DNA from: Methanobacterium sp. UBA8
GTDB taxonomy: Archaea; Methanobacteriota; Methanobacteria; Methanobacteriales; Methanobacteriaceae
Direction: 5' to 3'
Assembly (NCBI GenBank): GCA_002509665.1
Contig: DADN01000150.1
Location: 20,443-29,680 of the forward strand
Length of the DNA stretch: 9,238 nucleotides
Below are positions 1-6,782 of the stretch, piece by piece. A program made the position numbers and the translations under genes. Within the stretch, counting starts at the first letter, position 1; each line of letters starts with the position of its first letter. The notes below the pieces were generated by a model, which had not been told where the DNA came from, did no database searches, and saw only the letters and a list, made by a program, of their open reading frames with translations.

Positions 1-1209
1 ATGCCAATTACAGATTCAATTCACCTGGTACACGGTCCGATAGGATGTGCGGCATGTACATGGGATATAAGGGGAAGTAAAACTTCAAGGGAAGATATAT
101 ACAAAAAAGGATGTTCTACAAACTTACAAGAAAAAGATATCATCTTCGGTGGAGAAAAAAAGTTATATGAAACCATAATAGAACTTAATAAGTTATACAA
201 GCCTGGAGCGGTATTTGTGTATGCTACATGTGTTGCGGGCATAATTGGGGATGATATTAAAGCAGTATGCAAAAAAGCAGAGGAAATAACTGGATGTAGA
301 GTTATACCTGTTCAATCCGAAGGTTTCCAGAACCATAATAAAACTAAAGGGCACTGGATCGGTGGCGATGCATTACTGGACTATGTAATTGGAACAAAAG
401 AACCTGAAGAGACTACTCCCTTTGATATCAACATAGTGGGCGAATTCAATGTTGCAGGGGATCTCTGGGGAATCAAACCCCTACTTGAAGAAATGGGTGT
501 CAATATAATCAGTACATTAACAGGAGATTCCCATGTGGATGAAATAGCTCAGGCACACCGGGCTAAGCTCAATATAGTCCAGTGCCAGAAATCTTCAAAT
601 TACGTTGCCAAGAAAATGGAAAAAAAATATGGAATACCATTTATAAAAGTTAATTTCTTCGGTCTTGAACAAACTGTAGCCTCTTTAAGGGATATAGCCG
701 ATTTCTTTGGTGACGAAGAAATGATAGATAGGACCGAAAGAATAATCGAATCTGGACTCAAAGAGGTAACACATAAAATTGAAGAATATAAAAAGCGATT
801 AACTGGAAAAACTGTTGCTTTGTACGTCGGAGGTAACAAAGCCTGGTCTCTTGTAAGGCCTTTTGAAGAATTGGGTATGGATGTAATGATGTCAGGAACA
901 AAAAATGGAATTAGAGAAGATTATGAAATGATCAAGGAAGCTGTTAGAGATGGTACCATAATTGTAGATGATGCAAATTCAGCAGAATTAACCAGACTTC
1001 TTAAAGAACACCAACCAAATCTATTAATATCTGGTGCTAAAGAGAAATACATCTCATTAAAGCTTGGAATTCCATTTTGTGACTTTAACCATGACAGAAT
1101 AACTGCATTTGCAGGATTTAGAGGTTTCGTAAGCTTTGCAAAAGAAGTGGACGCTTCAGTTTCAAGTCCAGTGTTTGAACTAACCTCCACAAGTTTGAGA
1201 GGTGACTAA
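1..1209 (+). CDS. nifE: Nitrogenase cofactor scaffold subunit NifE (5' end outside window)
   Basis: NifE pairs with NifN to form the scaffold that matures the NifB-cofactor into FeMo-cofactor before transfer to NifDK; it acts in the cytoplasm. The 402 visible residues begin at an internal methionine, in a stretch ([15 protein letters not shown]) that in this family follows an N-terminal segment of roughly 40-60 residues, so the gene is almost certainly cut by the window edge and its first cluster-ligand cysteine is missing here. Visible ligand-type cysteines are C16 (GPIGC) and C77 ([11 protein letters not shown]); C195 lies in the typical NifE stretch [24 protein letters not shown]. The end has AFAGFRGFV and lacks the FeMoco-binding histidine context of NifD, which argues for NifE over NifD. 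Only one base separates its stop from the nifN ATG. Identity is confident; the true start is unknown. Confidence 0.93.
   Translation: MPITDSIHLVHGPIGCAACTWDIRGSKTSREDIYKKGCSTNLQEKDIIFGGEKKLYETIIELNKLYKPGAVFVYATCVAGIIGDDIKAVCKKAEEITGCRVIPVQSEGFQNHNKTKGHWIGGDALLDYVIGTKEPEETTPFDINIVGEFNVAGDLWGIKPLLEEMGVNIISTLTGDSHVDEIAQAHRAKLNIVQCQKSSNYVAKKMEKKYGIPFIKVNFFGLEQTVASLRDIADFFGDEEMIDRTERIIESGLKEVTHKIEEYKKRLTGKTVALYVGGNKAWSLVRPFEELGMDVMMSGTKNGIREDYEMIKEAVRDGTIIVDDANSAELTRLLKEHQPNLLISGAKEKYISLKLGIPFCDFNHDRITAFAGFRGFVSFAKEVDASVSSPVFELTSTSLRGD
1198..1205 (+). promoter_or_regulatory. Ribosome binding site deciding the nifN start
   Basis: AGAGGTGA lies five bases before the ATG at 1211. An upstream in-frame GTG at 1202 lies inside this site, so it is unlikely to be the start. 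The site overlaps the end of nifE, which suggests translational coupling. Confidence 0.75.
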
Positions 1210-1210
1210 A

Positions 1211-2587
1211 ATGCATCACGATAAAAAATTTGCTGTAGTAAATCCCTCCAAAATGTGCCAGCCAATGGGGGCCATACAAGCCCTTTTAGGGGTTAAAGAC
1301 TCCATGCCACTCATTCACGGCTCCCAGGGCTGCAGCACATATATAAGGTTTCAACTCACCCGGCACTTTAGAGAACCCATAGAAGTTGCATCAACTTCTA
1401 TGAGTGAAAAAACTGTAATCTATGGTGGTGAATTCAATCTAATGAAAGCTTTAAAAAATATCACCGAAAAACAGTCTCCAAGCATGATAGCAGTTACATC
1501 CAGCTGTTTAACAGAAACCATTGGAGACGACATGGCAGGGATTATAGAGAAATTTAAAGATGCAAACCTGGACCAGGAAATGCCTGTAATCATCCCAATT
1601 TCAACTCCAAGTTATGTTGAATCACATGTTGAAGGATACAACAGGACTGTAAAAGCTCTTGTTGAGCATCTAGCTGCTCCAACAGTCAAAAATGGAAAAA
1701 TTAACATAATTACAGGTAATATATCACCAGCAGATGTAAAAGAGGTTAAAAATATCTTAAAAGAGATGGACTGTGAAAGTATAATTTTAACGGACACCTC
1801 AGAAAACCTTGACGCACCACTTACAGAAGATACTCTGTCTTTATATAATGGAGGAACAACCATCGAGGAAATTGAAGATACGGCCAACTCATTAGGTACG
1901 ATCTCTTTATCCAAACATATGGATTCTGCAGGGGTATTCCTCGAAAATAAATTTGAGGTTAAATCTATATCTGGACCTATTCCTATAGGCCTTGAAAATA
2001 CAGACAGCTTTGTAAAATCAGTATCTCAACTTGGAGATTTAGAAATTCCAGATTCGATAGAAAAAGACAGAGGTAGGCTTATAGACGCTATGGTAGATGC
2101 CCATTCATACAATTATCACCGAAAAGTGGCTATATTTGGAGATCCTGACTTTGTATCTGGATTAACACGTTTTACCTGTGAAATGGGTATGGTCCCAACT
2201 GTTGTGTGTACTGGTACCAAAAGTAAACGATTTATTGAGGACATCAATAATATTTCCGAGGAAAAAGGAGTTTCACCTACTATTTTAGCAGGTGGTGACC
2301 TCTATGACATGCACAGAGAAATTAAAGACGCAGGGGCAGATATTTTAATTGGAAATGCTTACGGGGCCAGCATAGCTCAAGAAGAAAATATTCCACTGTT
2401 TAGGGTAGGTTTCCCAGTATTTGATAGATTAGGAGCGCAGAGAATATCTGTACTGGGATATAATGGAGGTATTGACTTCGTTGACAAATTAACAAATACA
2501 ATACTCGACTTCTACTATGATGAAGCTGGATACGAGATAGAAGAACCAGGAGAAATGGTGGAAGAATTTGCCAGGGAGGAGATTTAA
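1211..2587 (+). CDS. nifN: Nitrogenase cofactor scaffold subunit NifN
   Basis: NifN is the beta-like partner of NifE in the cofactor-maturation scaffold. From the ATG at 1211 the protein has 458 residues, normal for the family. Near the N-terminus it has the NifK/NifN pattern [11 protein letters not shown] (C16), HGSQGCSTY (C41), [16 protein letters not shown] and [11 protein letters not shown] (C99). The middle has [17 protein letters not shown], and near the end it has [20 protein letters not shown]. The FDRLGA signature is that of NifN, where NifK has FDRHHLHR, and the position after nifE agrees. Oddly, all three NifK-type P-cluster cysteines are kept, as is a NifK-like [13 protein letters not shown] segment; well-studied bacterial NifN keeps fewer. 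A NifK-like paralogue is the only alternative, and less likely. The stop is followed directly by the nifX ATG. Confidence 0.9.
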   Translation: MHHDKKFAVVNPSKMCQPMGAIQALLGVKDSMPLIHGSQGCSTYIRFQLTRHFREPIEVASTSMSEKTVIYGGEFNLMKALKNITEKQSPSMIAVTSSCLTETIGDDMAGIIEKFKDANLDQEMPVIIPISTPSYVESHVEGYNRTVKALVEHLAAPTVKNGKINIITGNISPADVKEVKNILKEMDCESIILTDTSENLDAPLTEDTLSLYNGGTTIEEIEDTANSLGTISLSKHMDSAGVFLENKFEVKSISGPIPIGLENTDSFVKSVSQLGDLEIPDSIEKDRGRLIDAMVDAHSYNYHRKVAIFGDPDFVSGLTRFTCEMGMVPTVVCTGTKSKRFIEDINNISEEKGVSPTILAGGDLYDMHREIKDAGADILIGNAYGASIAQEENIPLFRVGFPVFDRLGAQRISVLGYNGGIDFVDKLTNTILDFYYDEAGYEIEEPGEMVEEFAREEI

Positions 2588-2908
2588 ATGAAGATAGCAG
2601 TAGCATCAACAGATGGTAAGCTTGTAGATTTGCATTTTGGGGATGCAGATCGATTTTTAATATATGAAATTGAAGATGGGGAAGGTAAATTCCACGAAAT
2701 ACGAGAAAAAACAGCGATGCCCTTAAATAATCATCAGGAACGATGGGTAGCATCAATAGATCTTATAAATGATTGTAAAGCAGTTCTCTGCAATAAAATC
2801 GGAAATGAACCTACAATTGAACTTAGAAAACTGGGAATAAAACCAATACAGCTGGATTGTAAAGTTAAAGATGCTGTAAGCGAGTGTTCAAAACATCTAT
2901 TGAGCTAA
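2588..2908 (+). CDS. nifX: NifX-type dinitrogenase iron-molybdenum cofactor carrier
   Basis: A 106-residue protein of the NifX/NafY/NifB-C-terminal family (Pfam PF02579 type), small single-domain proteins that bind NifB-co or FeMoco precursors and pass them between assembly proteins. It opens with [28 protein letters not shown]; the HFG-A-x-F stretch at residues 16-24 is the family hallmark. A conserved loop follows at about 62-85 ([26 protein letters not shown]). The ATG directly follows the nifN stop with no gap and has a strong site GGGAGGAG at 2574-2581, so translation is coupled to nifN. Related methanogen proteins of this fold also occur outside nif operons, so the name rests partly on context. 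It is followed by a 71-base gap before the first ferredoxin. Confidence 0.82.
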   Translation: MKIAVASTDGKLVDLHFGDADRFLIYEIEDGEGKFHEIREKTAMPLNNHQERWVASIDLINDCKAVLCNKIGNEPTIELRKLGIKPIQLDCKVKDAVSECSKHLLS

Positions 2909-2943
2909 CTGGTTGTATATGAACTAGGGGCTATTGTGATTTG

Positions 2944-2972
2944 CCTGATCTAAGTTATGAAACATCAGGTGG
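2944..2972 (+). promoter_or_regulatory. Ribosome binding site within a small inverted repeat, before the first ferredoxin
   Basis: CCTGAT (2944-2949) is complementary to ATCAGG (2964-2969). The right arm overlaps the Shine-Dalgarno-like AGGTGG (2967-2972), which stands seven bases before the TTG at 2980. This site supports TTG 2980 as the start; an earlier in-frame TTG at 2941 has only AGGGG about ten bases before it. If the stem forms in RNA it would hide the site, but six pairs around a 14-base loop is weak. Confidence 0.45.
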
Positions 2973-2979
2973 GATAAAG

Positions 2980-3189
2980 TTGATAACAGTTAACATATCA
3001 CTGGATTACGGAAAATGTGAAGGATCAGGATGTGGGGCATGTGCATGCATATGTCCTACCAATGTTTTTACCATTAATAAAGGTAATGTGTCAATAAAAT
3101 CACCGGAATATTGTAAATTATGTGGTAATTGTTTGGAAATTTGTCCGTATGGGGCTATAGAAATAGAAGAAATAGATGGAACTTTTTAA
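2980..3189 (+). CDS. 2x[4Fe-4S] ferredoxin, first of a tandem pair
   Basis: A 69-residue cytoplasmic electron carrier if it starts at TTG 2980, which has an AGGTGG site before it; starting at TTG 2941 would add 13 residues (PDLSYETSGGIKL) with no ferredoxin character. Two cluster motifs are visible. The first is C13-x4-C18-x2-C21-x3-C25-P, with an extra cysteine C23 inside it; the second is the standard C45-x2-C48-x2-C51-x3-C55-P. The usual first motif has two residues between the first cysteines, so this one carries a two-residue insertion, shared with the next gene. It is part of the nif operon (71 bases after nifX, 15 bases before the next ferredoxin), so delivery of electrons to cofactor assembly or nitrogenase reductase is a reasonable inference. 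Confidence 0.85.
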   Translation: MITVNISLDYGKCEGSGCGACACICPTNVFTINKGNVSIKSPEYCKLCGNCLEICPYGAIEIEEIDGTF

Positions 3190-3204
3190 ATTGGGGAGAT
3201 ATAG

Positions 3205-3393
3205 ATGGCTAATGTAAAAATTGATTTTGGAAAATGTGATGGTATAGACTGTGGAGAATGTGCAGATGTCTGCTCAATGGAAATTCTCAAACTTGAAGGG
3301 AACAAAATAGTAATTGTGAACCCTGGAGAATGCAGTTTATGTGAAACATGTACAGATGTTTGTCCTAATGGAGCTATTGAGCTGGAAGAATAA
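3205..3393 (+). CDS. 2x[4Fe-4S] ferredoxin, second of a tandem pair
   Basis: A 62-residue ferredoxin with ATG start and GGGGAG at 3193-3198, six bases ahead. Cluster motifs are C11-x4-C16-x2-C19-x3-C23 and C43-x2-C46-x2-C49-x3-C53-P. Like its neighbour it has the C-x4-C form in the first motif, and here the proline usually following the fourth cysteine is replaced by serine (CSMEIL). The two proteins align over their whole length (DYGKC/DFGKC at the start, GAIEIEE/GAIELEE at the end), so they look like an old tandem duplication that has diverged. It is the last gene of the nif transcript before an oligo-T run at 3433. Which protein it reduces cannot be told from sequence; NifEN/NifB maturation and NifH are the natural candidates. 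Confidence 0.88.
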   Translation: MANVKIDFGKCDGIDCGECADVCSMEILKLEGNKIVIVNPGECSLCETCTDVCPNGAIELEE

Positions 3394-3431
3394 TCCAGAT
3401 AGGGCTACAAAAAGGATAACTAAATTATTCA

Positions 3432-3440
3432 CTTTTTTTA
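3432..3440 (+). terminator. Oligo-T terminator of the nif operon
   Basis: A run of seven T (3433-3439) lies about 40 bases after the last ferredoxin stop. Archaeal RNA polymerase terminates at such runs without needing a hairpin. The hairpin series just downstream, itself followed by six T at 3558-3563, could act as a second terminator. Confidence 0.5.
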
Positions 3441-3443
3441 TCG

Positions 3444-3553
3444 CTCAAAATCCTCGAAAATCAAAGATTTTCGGGAGTTAGAAAATGCAACGCATTTTCT
3501 AAAAATTCAAGAATTTTTGGCGCCCTAAACACCATTGGTGTTTGAGGGTTAGG
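3444..3553. repeat. Series of four adjacent hairpins in the nif/oxidoreductase gap
   Basis: Four inverted repeats stand almost end to end. H1: CGAAAATC 3455-3462 with GATTTTCG 3466-3473, loop AAA. H2: TTAGAAAATGC 3478-3488 with GCATTTTCTAA 3492-3502, a perfect 11-bp stem. H3: AAAAATTC 3501-3508 with GAATTTTT 3511-3518, sharing two bases with H2. H4: CCCTAAACACC 3523-3533 with GGTGTTTGAGGG 3537-3548, one bulged G. CTCAAA (3444-3449) can also pair with TTTGAG (3541-3546) and close the whole block into a multibranch structure. No convincing reading frame is present. It may be a dispersed intergenic repeat, a structured transcript, or a double-sided terminator. Confidence 0.75.
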
Positions 3554-3560
3554 AAAATTT

Positions 3561-3570
3561 TTTATTATAT
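3561..3570 (+). promoter_or_regulatory. Possible TATA box for the molybdopterin oxidoreductase gene
   Basis: TTTATTATAT lies about 70 bases before the TTG start, which would give a leader of roughly 40 bases. The region is so AT-rich that other matches exist (TTTATAAGG at 3618-3626 is too close to the start). Weak call. Confidence 0.3.
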
Positions 3571-3623
3571 TTAGATAATATAACGATAATACTGGTTAAT
3601 TTTATTAAAATTTAATATTTATA

Positions 3624-3630
3624 AGGTGAT
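3624..3630 (+). promoter_or_regulatory. Ribosome binding site supporting a TTG start
   Basis: AGGTGAT stands five bases before TTG 3636, a near-ideal archaeal site. It decides the start codon: the protein then begins [12 protein letters not shown], immediately before the iron-sulfur motif as in related enzymes. Confidence 0.75.
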
Positions 3631-3635
3631 ACTTC

Positions 3636-5588
3636 TTGAAAACAGTTGTTACGGCGTGTACTCGGGATTGTACTGGTGCATGCAGTATTATAGCAAGTGC
3701 GGAAGACGGTAAAGTTACTAAATTACGTGGAAACAAGGAACATGATGTAACTGCAGGGTTTTTATGTAAAAACACATCTCACTATTTGAAGACTTATTTT
3801 TACAGCCCTAATAGGGTTATTCACCCTCTTTTAAAAGAAAATGGGGTGTGGAAAAAAATAAGCTGGGATGAAGCGCTTGATATTGCGGCTTCAAAGATTT
3901 CACATGTTATTGAAGAATATGGAAGTTCTGCAATTCTATACTACCAGGGCTTTGGAGCCCGTACAGCTTTACAAGCTATGAACAGGCGATTTTTTAATTT
4001 ATTAGGTGGGGTCACAACTACATACGGCACAGTATGTGGCGGGATAGGTCATTCTGCAATGGAACTTGACTTTGGTGTTAAAATATCCCATGATCCACTT
4101 GATCACCTCAACAGTAATCTAATAATCGTCTGGGGAAGGAACCCTGCAGCAACAGATGTGCATCTCTGGAGAATTTTAAGAAAAGCAAAAAGGAATGGAA
4201 TTAAAATAATCGTAATAGATCCTGTAAAAACAAAAACTGCAAAACAGGCAGATGAATTTATACAGCCAGCACCAGGTTCGGACATTTATCTTGCAATGGC
4301 AATTGCTAAAATCATATTAGAAACTGATCATGTTGATAATGATTTTATAGAAAATTATACCAAAAATTTTGATTCATACAAAGAGATACTGGATAAATTT
4401 TCTCTTGAATATTTATCAGATAAATGCTGTGTTGACCTGGATAAAATAAAAGTATTATCACTTGAATATGCGCAGGGTGAACCTTCAAGTATCATTACTG
4501 GATGGGGGCTTCACAGATATGTGCAGGGGCATCTTGCTTTCCGCATGATCGATGCTCTTGCTGCTGTAACTGGAAACATTGGAATCTCTGGAGGTGGTGT
4601 AAGCCAGGGATTTGAGGAGTTTGAGTACTTTGATTTTTCTTCTGTAGAACTTGATGAACGAGGAAAAAATCAGAGAAAGCTTCCAATGCCTAAAATAGGT
4701 GAAGCTATCCTTGATACAGACAAGCCTCCTATAAAACTCATATTTTTAGCTTCAGGAAACCCTGTTAATTTAAATCCCAATTCATTAAAGGTTAAAGAAG
4801 GTTTTGATAGTGCAGATTTTGTTATCATGATGGATCATTTTCTAAATGATACATCAGAAAGTGCAGATCTATTTCTACCCACTACCACTTATTTGGAAGA
4901 AGAAGATTTAATTGGAAGCTATGGTCACAACTGGGTGTCTCCAATAAATCCAGTAGTGTCTCCACAAGGAGAAACAAAGTCTGAATTTGAGATATTCCAG
5001 CTCCTCGCGAGGAGGTTAGGGATTTTTGATGAAATGTCGGGAAGCGCTAAAGATTGGCTCAAAAAACTGGCAGCACCTATATTAGATAGAGGTATAGATT
5101 TTGAAGACCTGCAGAACGCTCCTCAAAGAATGGTCAATAAAACTGAAATACCGTTTGCTGACAGGGAATTTAAAACAAAATCGGGGCGCTTTGAATTTAT
5201 AGGAGAGCTTTCTATCAGGGATATGGGTGTAGAAGAGTTCCCATTAAAACTCCTTTCAACAATGGCAGAAAACTTCATAGGATCTGTAGTTCCTGAAAGT
5301 GAGCTGGTAGATGGATTTTTAGAAGTCCATGTTCATCCAGATATTTTGAAGGAAAATAATTTAGCTGATGGGGATAAAGCACTGATTGAATCTCCTGTTG
5401 GGAGCCTTGTTGTTAAAGTGAAAGAAGATGATGAGGTTAGAACGGATTATATTCTTACATATAAAGGAGGATGGTTAAAATATAATAAATGCGTGAATGT
5501 TTTAACTCAGCCCATAATAAGTGAGATTGGAAATGGAACTCCTTACTATGATACGCGGGTACGGATTAAAGGGATAGATAATGTCTAA
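3636..5588 (+). CDS. Molybdopterin (bis-PGD) oxidoreductase, DMSO-reductase superfamily, substrate unknown
   Basis: A 650-residue member of the Mo/W-bis-pterin enzyme superfamily (COG0243 type), which catalyses two-electron redox or hydration chemistry. In order: an N-terminal [4Fe-4S] motif C8-x3-C12-x3-C16-x27-C44; the catalytic fold from about residue 55, with [12 protein letters not shown] near 162-173 and [12 protein letters not shown] near 194-205 typical of pterin-binding regions; [10 protein letters not shown] near 371-380; [14 protein letters not shown] near 410-423; and a C-terminal pterin-binding domain from about 535 ([16 protein letters not shown], then VNVLTQPI). C134, in YGTVCGGIG, is at the usual place for the metal-ligating residue; this is inferred. 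There is no twin-arginine signal, so it is cytoplasmic. No FdhB, electron-transfer or membrane subunit lies beside it, and the formate dehydrogenase active-site context (C/U-H) is not seen. The FwdB/FmdB enzymes of methanogenesis are much shorter. Substrate cannot be assigned. Confidence 0.85.
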   Translation: MKTVVTACTRDCTGACSIIASAEDGKVTKLRGNKEHDVTAGFLCKNTSHYLKTYFYSPNRVIHPLLKENGVWKKISWDEALDIAASKISHVIEEYGSSAILYYQGFGARTALQAMNRRFFNLLGGVTTTYGTVCGGIGHSAMELDFGVKISHDPLDHLNSNLIIVWGRNPAATDVHLWRILRKAKRNGIKIIVIDPVKTKTAKQADEFIQPAPGSDIYLAMAIAKIILETDHVDNDFIENYTKNFDSYKEILDKFSLEYLSDKCCVDLDKIKVLSLEYAQGEPSSIITGWGLHRYVQGHLAFRMIDALAAVTGNIGISGGGVSQGFEEFEYFDFSSVELDERGKNQRKLPMPKIGEAILDTDKPPIKLIFLASGNPVNLNPNSLKVKEGFDSADFVIMMDHFLNDTSESADLFLPTTTYLEEEDLIGSYGHNWVSPINPVVSPQGETKSEFEIFQLLARRLGIFDEMSGSAKDWLKKLAAPILDRGIDFEDLQNAPQRMVNKTEIPFADREFKTKSGRFEFIGELSIRDMGVEEFPLKLLSTMAENFIGSVVPESELVDGFLEVHVHPDILKENNLADGDKALIESPVGSLVVKVKEDDEVRTDYILTYKGGWLKYNKCVNVLTQPIISEIGNGTPYYDTRVRIKGIDNV

Positions 5589-5634
5589 GAATTGGAGTTA
5601 TCTGCTCTTAAATACTTCAGTGTTTTACAACCTC

Positions 5635-5655
5635 TTTTTTACTTTATTTTTATAA
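5635..5655 (+). terminator. Oligo-T terminator after the oxidoreductase
   Basis: Six T at 5635-5640 and five T at 5647-5651 stand about 45-65 bases past the stop codon, fitting archaeal termination. The direct repeat AGATATTCT (5661-5669 and 5685-5693) lies just beyond; its meaning is unknown. Confidence 0.4.
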
Positions 5656-5714
5656 CTTTTAGATATTCTGTACCATTATTATCAAGATATTCTTAATTTT
5701 TGATTAAATGTAAC

Positions 5715-5722
5715 TTTATATA
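5715..5722 (+). promoter_or_regulatory. TATA box of the C1 peptidase gene
   Basis: TTTATATA, in context AACTTTATATACG, is a close match to the methanogen TATA box. It is 56 bases before the ATG at 5778, predicting transcription start near 5745 and a leader of about 30 bases. Confidence 0.6.
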
Positions 5723-5724
5723 CG

Positions 5725-5738
5725 TGTAAGTACTTACA
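5725..5738. promoter_or_regulatory. Perfect 14-bp palindrome, candidate operator
   Basis: TGTAAGTACTTACA is its own reverse complement. It begins three bases after the TATA box and ends before the predicted transcription start, where an archaeal repressor dimer would block RNA polymerase recruitment. I do not recognise the motif as that of a named regulator; it is not the NrpR (GGAA-N6-TTCC) or MsvR type. Confidence 0.5.
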
Positions 5739-5777
5739 AAACTTTAATTAAATGGACTTAATATAAGAGGGCTGAAT

Positions 5778-5906
5778 ATGGATGAAACTTTTGAAAGAAG
5801 AGTAGGATTAACATCAGATCTCCCTGATTTTAGGGATAGTAGGAATGTGGATGAAATTTTTGAAAAGAAAATGGGATGGATACCAGATCTTCCTGATTTT
5901 AGGGAT
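5778..5906 (+). repeat. 69-bp tandem duplication inside the peptidase N-terminus
   Basis: Unit 1 (from 5778) and unit 2 (from 5847) are offset by 69 bases, or 23 codons. Over the first 60 bases of each I count 48 identical. Both encode the D-E-x-F-E start and end in DLPDFRD. Unit 2 begins with GTG, a possible ancestral or internal start. Confidence 0.85.
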
Positions 5907-6722
5907 TATACTGTGGACCATGAAAATATAAGACCTGCGATGGATAAAATGGGCATTTCAGATCCTGTAGAAAAAATTCCAGATAGTGTAGATCTGAGAG
6001 AATGGTGTTCTCCAGTAGAAGACCAGAAAAATCTTGGATCATGTACTGCCAATGCAGGTGTTGGACTTGTAGAATATTTCGAACGTAAAGCATTTGGTAA
6101 ACATATAGATGCATCAAGACTCTTCCTTTATAAAACAACTCGACGCCTGATGGGATTGAAAGGCGATAGTGGAGCGGAACTAAGATCAACCATGGGGGCA
6201 TTAGTACTTTTTGGAGTCCCACCCGAAAAATACTGGCCCTACACAGATAAAGCTCCAAATTTCGATAAAGAGCCAGACACATTTTGTTATGCATGTGCTG
6301 GGAATTACAAAACTATTCAATATTTAAGGCTTGATCCGCCATCTGCCTCTGTAAATGATATTTTAAAAAGAATCAAAACAAATCTGGCCGCAGGATTACC
6401 TTCCATGTTTGGATTTACAGTATACAGTTCGATAGAACAGACCCTGAATAACGGTGGAAAAATACCTTTTCCCTGTGATGGTGAGCAGATCGAGGGAGGA
6501 CATGCTATTGTGGCTGTTGGATATGATGATAATATGGAAATTAAAAATGAAAATTGCGAAACTTCAACTACTGGAGCTCTTCTTATACGTAATTCTTGGG
6601 GTACTTGGGGCGAAAAAGGTTATGGATGGCTGCCATATGAATATGTGCTAAAAGGAATCGCCACTGATTGGTGGACTCTTCTTAAAAATGAATGGATTGA
6701 TACTGGAGAATTTGGGCTTTAA
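5778..6722 (+). CDS. C1-family (papain-like) cysteine peptidase with duplicated N-terminal motif
   Basis: A 314-residue papain-fold protein. The catalytic set is complete: oxyanion-hole Q83 and nucleophile C89 in EDQKNLGSCTANAG, H242 in GGHAIVAVGYD, and N272 in LLIRNSWGTWGEKGYGW. The mature papain domain runs from about residue 68 (PDSVDLREW) to the end. No signal peptide or membrane helix is seen, so it is probably cytoplasmic, and there is no long classical pro-region. The N-terminus contains GWIPDLPDFRDYT (33-45), a stretch I associate with bacterial and archaeal C1 homologues, and before it a degenerate copy: residues 1-20 match 24-43 at 12 positions. AGAGG at 5766-5770 stands seven bases before the ATG. 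It is a single-gene unit with its own TATA box and palindromic operator candidate. The natural substrate is unknown. Confidence 0.88.
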   Translation: MDETFERRVGLTSDLPDFRDSRNVDEIFEKKMGWIPDLPDFRDYTVDHENIRPAMDKMGISDPVEKIPDSVDLREWCSPVEDQKNLGSCTANAGVGLVEYFERKAFGKHIDASRLFLYKTTRRLMGLKGDSGAELRSTMGALVLFGVPPEKYWPYTDKAPNFDKEPDTFCYACAGNYKTIQYLRLDPPSASVNDILKRIKTNLAAGLPSMFGFTVYSSIEQTLNNGGKIPFPCDGEQIEGGHAIVAVGYDDNMEIKNENCETSTTGALLIRNSWGTWGEKGYGWLPYEYVLKGIATDWWTLLKNEWIDTGEFGL

Positions 6723-6738
6723 AATAGGAATTTATACA

Positions 6739-6756
6739 TTTTTTATTTAATTTTTT
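6739..6756. terminator. Convergent terminator region between peptidase and ino1
   Basis: T runs 6739-6744 and 6751-6756 can end the peptidase transcript from the left. A-rich tracts in the same 60-base gap read as T tracts for the gene arriving from the right, so this short gap probably serves both. Confidence 0.4.
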
Positions 6757-6782
6757 AAAATAAGAAATAATTAGAGAATAAT

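Noticed and set aside
1..1209. NifD instead of NifE
   Set aside because: The C-terminal region lacks the NifD FeMoco histidine context, the [24 protein letters not shown] stretch is NifE-like, and the next gene carries the NifN FDRLGA signature.
1202..1210. GTG 1202 as start of nifN
   Set aside because: This GTG lies inside the AGAGGTGA ribosome site; ATG 1211 has correct spacing.
2941..2979. Annotating the first ferredoxin from TTG 2941 (82 residues)
   Set aside because: The extra 13 residues have no ferredoxin character, and the TTG at 2980 has a better-placed ribosome site and gives a start like that of the second ferredoxin. Kept as an alternative in the evidence.
3444..3553. Hairpin block as a CRISPR array, tRNA or insertion sequence end
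   Set aside because: The stems differ in sequence, there is no constant repeat with spacers, no cloverleaf, and no transposase nearby.
5661..5693. Direct repeat AGATATTCT at 5661 and 5685 as a regulator site
   Set aside because: Nine A/T-rich bases twice in an AT-rich gap can arise by chance, and the copies lie well upstream of the TATA box.
6454..6651. Overlapping plus-strand frame inside the peptidase gene
   Set aside because: It is a shifted-frame shadow of a gene with intact catalytic residues and has no ribosome site of its own.
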